Positions 38,186 to 41,645 of a stretch of DNA of 41,645 nucleotides are shown piece by piece; the first letter of the stretch is position 1, and each line of letters opens with the position of its first letter. The notes under the pieces were generated by a model. The model was given only the letters and a program-made list of their open reading frames with translations, did no database searches and was not told where the DNA came from. Origin of the DNA: a virus; the IMG/VR virus record IMGVR_UViG_3300049927_000251, positions 1 through 41,645 of that record, one strand, 5' to 3'. Position numbers and translations under genes: made by a program.

Positions 38186-39129
38186 GCACCAACACCGGCA
38201 TCGAGTGGACTGATGCGACGTGGAATCCGATCCGCGGTTGCTCGCGTGTGTCGGAGGGATGCCGGCACTGTTACGCGGAAGTCGTCGCAGCACGGTTCTC
38301 CGGACCGGGCCAGGCATACGCAGGCCTCGCTCGCCGCACGTCGAAGGGCGAAGCCCGCTGGACCGGCAAGATCATGTTCGTCGAAAAGCACCTTAACGAT
38401 CCGCTCCGTTGGCGGAAGCCGCAGCGCATCTTCGTGAACTCGATGAGCGATCTGTTTCACGAGCGCGTCACCGACGAGCAGCTCGATCGCATCTACGCCG
38501 TAATGACGCTCGCGACGCGTCACACATTTCAGGTGCTGACCAAGCGGCCCGGGCGGATGCGCGACTACATCCTATCGAAACTCGTCGACCGGCGCGATCG
38601 CTCAACGGCGAAGATGTCTCAGGTCCTTTCGGATACTGCGTTGCCTCTCGGGCTCGCGTGGCCGCTCTGCCCGACATGGCCGCCGCCCAACGTCTTGCTG
38701 GGCGTCAGTGCCGAGGATCAGTCGACGGCGGACGAGCGAATCCCGGTGCTTATGGCGACACCCGCAGCATACCGTTTCGTCTCGCACGAGCCACTGCTCG
38801 GGCCTATCCTGCTTCGCTGGCCGGTGGATTGGGTGATTGTCGGCGGAGAATCGGGGCCGAATGCTCGGTCGTGCGATGTTCAGTGGATACGGGACATCGT
38901 GCGTCAGTGCCGAAGGTCTGGCCTGCCGGTGTTCGTGAAGCAGCTGGGAGCAGAGCCTGGCTTCAAGCTCGAGGACGAAGAGAGGCGCGGGAATCCGATG
39001 CCGAGTTTCCACCACTCGGACGGCGACCTCTTCATAAAGAAGCTGGATGATTCACACGGCGGCGATCCCGCTGAATGGCCGGAAGAGTTGCGCGTCCGCG
39101 AATTCCCCAAGGAGGCGGCAACCGTATGA
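38182..39129 (+). CDS. Phage Gp37/Gp68 family (DUF5131), radical-SAM-like protein
   Basis: This 315-residue protein has family hallmarks in order: Ile-Glu-Trp-Thr-Asp-Ala-Thr-Trp-Asn-Pro at 6-15, Cys20-x6-Cys27-x2-Cys30-Tyr, Phe-Val-Asn-Ser-Met-Ser-Asp-Leu-Phe-His at about 84-93, Leu-Thr-Lys-Arg-Pro, Leu-Leu-Gly-Val-Ser-Ala-Glu-Asp, and Val-Gly-Gly-Glu-Ser-Gly-Pro with Val-Lys-Gln-Leu-Gly near the end. The three-Cys cluster is thought to bind an iron-sulphur cluster, so the family is treated as radical-SAM-like. To my knowledge no reaction is established. The start ATG is coupled to the previous stop (ATGA). Confidence 0.88.
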   Translation: MSTNTGIEWTDATWNPIRGCSRVSEGCRHCYAEVVAARFSGPGQAYAGLARRTSKGEARWTGKIMFVEKHLNDPLRWRKPQRIFVNSMSDLFHERVTDEQLDRIYAVMTLATRHTFQVLTKRPGRMRDYILSKLVDRRDRSTAKMSQVLSDTALPLGLAWPLCPTWPPPNVLLGVSAEDQSTADERIPVLMATPAAYRFVSHEPLLGPILLRWPVDWVIVGGESGPNARSCDVQWIRDIVRQCRRSGLPVFVKQLGAEPGFKLEDEERRGNPMPSFHHSDGDLFIKKLDDSHGGDPAEWPEELRVREFPKEAATV

Positions 39130-39830
39130 GTCTCGACTACGTCGTGCAGCCGATCGCGAAGTGGCCGGGCAAGCGCCGTCACGGATCCGAGCAGAAGTAC
39201 ACGCCGTTCCGGAAGACGAAGATGGTCGAGTACTCTGGCGGTGGCGGCTACCGCTCGAGCGAACGCGGTGCGCCCTGGTCGCGGATCATGAAGGACTTGG
39301 AGCGCGAGCTCCGGCACCTGAATGCGGTCGACGTCGTTCTGCGAATGGACGTCGAGGCGCGTCACATCCGGAGCGATGGCCAGCTACGCGCGGATGCTCG
39401 GCCCGCGTCATCCGCGATCATGCTGCAGTTTCAGGCCCGGGCGATCGATGGCCGGCCGCGGCTGATCTACAAGTGCGATGTGTTCCGAGACTGGCAGTCG
39501 AATCTCTATGCGATCGCAAAGTCACTGGAAGCATTGCGCCTGGTGGATCGTTACGAGGTCACGACCGCCGGTGAGCAGTATGCGGGCTTCAAACAGATAG
39601 GCTCGACGTCGACCACGACGATCAACGCGGACGCCGCTGCGGCGATTCTCTCTGAGATCACCGGGCAGAGCCGAGGCGAGATCACTGCATCAGCTGACAT
39701 CGCGAAGGATGCTGTTCGTCGGGCGATCTCCTTTACGCATCCCGATCGCAACAATGGGGATCGCACGGCTTACGACCGTGTCGACACTGCGCGCTCTGTC
39801 CTCAGCTCGCATCACGGAGTGTCGCTGTGA
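39126..39830 (+). CDS. J-domain protein of a phage/mobile-element family
   Basis: This 234-residue protein has an N-terminal region (1-150) matching uncharacterised proteins that begin with Ile-Ala-Lys-Trp-Pro-Gly and contain Leu-Glu-Arg-Glu-Leu-Arg-His-Leu...Asp-Val, Ile-Leu/Met-Leu-Gln-Phe, Trp-Gln-Ser-Asn-Leu-Tyr-Ala-Ile and Val-Asp-Arg-Tyr-Glu-Val-Thr-Thr-Ala-Gly-Glu-Gln-Tyr. The C-terminus (about 188-232) is a J-domain-like helical hairpin with His205-Pro206-Asp207, the motif that stimulates Hsp70 ATPase. A link to host DnaK during replication or assembly is possible, but the J-domain is short and degenerate, so this is inference. Confidence 0.75.
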   Translation: MSLDYVVQPIAKWPGKRRHGSEQKYTPFRKTKMVEYSGGGGYRSSERGAPWSRIMKDLERELRHLNAVDVVLRMDVEARHIRSDGQLRADARPASSAIMLQFQARAIDGRPRLIYKCDVFRDWQSNLYAIAKSLEALRLVDRYEVTTAGEQYAGFKQIGSTSTTTINADAAAAILSEITGQSRGEITASADIAKDAVRRAISFTHPDRNNGDRTAYDRVDTARSVLSSHHGVSL

Positions 39831-40027
39831 CCGGCGAAGTGCACACCCACCGCTGCATCGACGAGAAGGATCGCTCGTCGGAGATCTGCTATGCTCGCAA
39901 GTATTGTCTGTGCGCGTGCGGGAAGGTTGCGCTCATTCCTCGCCTGACGAAGCCCAATCAAGCGGAATGGACTGATCTGACGGCCGCGTTCCTGAACGAG
40001 AATCTTTCGCCGGCGCTCGGAAGATGA
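39827..40027 (+). CDS. Small cysteine-containing protein
   Basis: This 66-residue protein starts at a GTG overlapping the J-domain stop. It has four Cys (about 10, 21, 27-28 region and 31) with the pattern Cys-x-Cys near Tyr-Cys-Leu-Cys-Ala-Cys-Gly-Lys, suggesting a small metal-binding fold. The function is unknown. The end overlaps the excisionase-like gene. Confidence 0.55.
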   Translation: MTGEVHTHRCIDEKDRSSEICYARKYCLCACGKVALIPRLTKPNQAEWTDLTAAFLNENLSPALGR

Positions 40028-40347
40028 CGGGCGTCGTCGCTGTCGCCGCGGTGGAAGGCGTGACCAAAGGCTGGGTCGATGAGGCCAAGAAGCGCCGGCG
40101 CATCTCGACGGCCGATCCGATCGCAGACACACTCGAGTATTGCGCCGGCGAGCTGGCTGCGCGCATCAGATCGGCGCAGTCGGCCGAGACCCGGCTCACG
40201 GTCGACCAGTACGCGAAACGCGAGAAGGTGACGCCGCAGACAGTGCGTAACTGGATCCGGAACGGACAGCTGCCGGCGATCGATGGCCCGAAGGGCTACC
40301 TCATTTCCGCTGACTCGAAGCGCGTCCCGCTGGCGAGAGCATCGTGA
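40024..40347 (+). CDS. Excisionase-like HTH (MerR/AlpA-type) protein
   Basis: This 107-residue protein ends in a winged HTH typical of excisionases and AlpA-type factors: Leu-Thr-Val-Asp-Gln-Tyr-Ala-Lys-Arg-Glu-Lys-Val-Thr-Pro-Gln-Thr-Val-Arg-Asn-Trp at about 60-79, then Asn-Gly-Gln-Leu-Pro-Ala-Ile and Gly-Tyr-Leu-Ile. It is encoded directly before the integrase with a 4-base overlap. It likely bends attachment-site DNA to direct excision, and may also regulate the int operon. Confidence 0.75.
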   Translation: MTGVVAVAAVEGVTKGWVDEAKKRRRISTADPIADTLEYCAGELAARIRSAQSAETRLTVDQYAKREKVTPQTVRNWIRNGQLPAIDGPKGYLISADSKRVPLARAS

Positions 40348-41645
40348 CCAGGTCACCGGAGTGGTGGGAGATGTCCGTCGGCTTTCTGCCTCACAAGGTG
40401 ACCGTGTACGAGGAGCCCTCTCGTAAGGGCACTCTTTACCTCCGGTGGAGATTTGGCGGCAACTGGAAGCGGACGTCGCTCAAGCGGCCGCTCCGGACTC
40501 CGCGCGGCAGGATCGATCCCGAGACGCAGAAGTGGGCGCTCGAGCAGGCCGCGTCGAAATACGCGGCCTTGGTGGGTGGCCTGTCTCCCGAAGAGAGGGA
40601 AGCGACTGCGCCGCTCACGATCGCGCAGGGCCTCGAGCGGATCCTCGATCGCCTCACCGGAAAGTATCCAGTGGACTCGCCCCATCGCCGTGAGGTCGAG
40701 CGCGAGATGAAGCGCGCGATCGAGCACTGGGGTGGTGATACGCCGTGGGAAGCGATCAAGAGGCGCGACATTCGGAAGCTATGGCGCTGGCGAATTCTGC
40801 AGCTGCACGCTGCAAAACACGACGGGCTGCGCGGGACGGAGATCACGATCGCCCGGGTGCTCGCTGTTGCTGCCTGGCTGCGCGATGAAGAGCTGATACC
40901 ACTCGGTGCGTGTGCGCTGCCGCGGACGTGGAAGGAGGAAATGCGGAAGGACTGGCTCGAGCTGACCGGATCTCGCGCGCTTCCCAATGTAAAACGTCTG
41001 CGAGTGACGCTCGATGAGATGCGTGCGATCATGTCAAAGGCTGGAGAGGCCGATCCCCGTCTCGAGCTGGCGCTGACGCTCGGAGCCGAGCTCAGGCTTG
41101 GCCAGGTAGTTCGCGCTCGTCGATCGGATCTCAATCTCGATCACGCGAGCTTTACGGTATACGGCCGCGGTCACAAGCACGGCGAAGTCGTGCTACTCAC
41201 CAAGAATCAACAGGCCGTAGTACAGCACCACCTTACTAAAGGCTACCTTCGCGAGCTCGAAGCCGAGGCCGCTGACTACCCGCTCTTTCCGGCAGGCTCG
41301 CTGATCGATGCGCGGCCGAAGGATCCGGCCAAGGCCGATCCGCACGCAACCATCAGGAAGCACCTCAACGCCAAGTCACTCGGCAAGGATGTCCTGGACG
41401 GCTGGTTCAAAGAGGCGGAGCAGCTCGCCGGAGTTCCTCATATCCACGGCCGCGGAGCTTACTCCCTGAAGCGCCAGTCAGTCGACGCGGCGAAGGCTGC
41501 CGGCATCAGCCGCGAGGGACTGCAGCGGCTCGGAGGCTGGTCCGATACTCAAATGCCTGACCGCATCTACGCCGATCAGGAAGCCACGTATGCGCGCGAG
41601 GAAGCGAGAGATGTGCGCGCCAAGATCAGAGGAGAGACCGAATGA
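40344..41645 (+). CDS. Tyrosine integrase with atypical catalytic box
   Basis: This 433-residue protein inserts or excises the phage genome. The N-terminal part (1-90) resembles the arm-type/SAM-like binding region (Tyr-Leu-Arg-Trp-Arg-Phe-Gly-Gly-Asn-Trp), with a core-binding helix bundle to about 220. In the catalytic domain Arg251 (Glu-Leu-Arg-Leu-Gly-Gln), Lys278 (Gly-His-Lys-His-Gly-Glu), Trp399 (Gly-Gly-Trp) and Tyr409 (Asp-Arg-Ile-Tyr) are at expected spacings. The box II His-x-x-Arg is not standard: the segment reads Gly-Ala-Tyr373-Ser-Leu-Lys376-Arg377, so the His is replaced. The protein is complete, and its stop is the last base of the window. No attachment site is visible. Confidence 0.85.
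   Translation: MTRSPEWWEMSVGFLPHKVTVYEEPSRKGTLYLRWRFGGNWKRTSLKRPLRTPRGRIDPETQKWALEQAASKYAALVGGLSPEEREATAPLTIAQGLERILDRLTGKYPVDSPHRREVEREMKRAIEHWGGDTPWEAIKRRDIRKLWRWRILQLHAAKHDGLRGTEITIARVLAVAAWLRDEELIPLGACALPRTWKEEMRKDWLELTGSRALPNVKRLRVTLDEMRAIMSKAGEADPRLELALTLGAELRLGQVVRARRSDLNLDHASFTVYGRGHKHGEVVLLTKNQQAVVQHHLTKGYLRELEAEAADYPLFPAGSLIDARPKDPAKADPHATIRKHLNAKSLGKDVLDGWFKEAEQLAGVPHIHGRGAYSLKRQSVDAAKAAGISREGLQRLGGWSDTQMPDRIYADQEATYAREEARDVRAKIRGETE

Noticed and set aside
1-41645. CRISPR arrays, tRNA genes, insertion sequences
   Set aside because: No regularly spaced repeats, no recognisable cloverleaf and no transposase or terminal inverted repeats were seen by eye. A tRNAscan run would be decisive for tRNAs.
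41600-41645. Attachment site at the integrase end
   Set aside because: The window stops at the integrase stop codon, and no direct repeat of the end is seen at the start beyond the 4-base ATGA, so no att core can be called.

Overview
The window looks like a nearly complete genome of a temperate, short-tailed (podovirus-type) bacteriophage, or a prophage cut at gene boundaries. About 53 genes lie head to tail, mostly joined by 4-base ATGA/GTGA or TAATG overlaps, and only two are clearly on the minus strand inside the coding block (a lipoprotein esterase and the repressor). The DNA is GC-rich and unusually dense in GATC. The host cannot be fixed from sequence alone. The secreted protein at 33123, with a signal peptide ending in Ala-Gln, and the base composition fit a GC-rich Gram-negative soil-type bacterium; Gemmatimonadota is my best guess, as inference only.

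Layout. (1) 1-3677: early/replication side, with small proteins, an HTH-HNH endonuclease, a winged-helix protein carrying an internal HNH domain, two small membrane proteins and a zinc-ribbon protein. (2) 3678-4505: a GerE/LuxR-type regulator followed by a short control region with a perfect palindrome and a perfect 8-9-8 inverted repeat, which I read as the late-gene switch. (3) 4505-13571: small terminase, two paralogous small proteins, tailspike, large terminase, GNAT acetyltransferase, portal, Bbp19-like protein and scaffold. (4) 13572-19387: a hairpin, the major capsid protein and a Bbp16-type cement protein, then staple, spike-base-like and adaptor proteins. (5) 19384-31310: tail nozzle and three internal/ejection proteins, the last 2166 residues long with an HExxH motif. 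(6) 31311-33695: lysis cassette of holin, probable endolysin, spanin-like protein and a secreted HExxH protein. (7) 33748-34590: minus-strand SGNH-hydrolase lipoprotein, a likely lysogenic-conversion gene. (8) 34654-41645: immunity region with divergent repressor and Cro-like genes, then a putative ssDNA-annealing protein, a DUF5131 (Gp37/Gp68) protein, a J-domain protein, an excisionase-like protein and a tyrosine integrase.

The head module resembles Bordetella phage BPP-1 and epsilon15 (Bbp16, Bbp17, Bbp19 and staple types), while the tail and ejection proteins follow the T7 plan (gp11, gp12, gp14, gp15, gp16 and gp17 N-terminal analogues). No DNA polymerase is visible, so replication probably relies on host enzymes recruited by the winged-helix protein.

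The most unusual feature is that both shell proteins, the major capsid protein and the adjacent cement protein, begin with Sec-signal-like hydrophobic leaders supported by good ribosome-binding sites. Other points of interest are the putative late operator, the secreted protease and esterase pair, duplicated carbohydrate-binding-like modules in the nozzle, and a truncated gene in the early operon.
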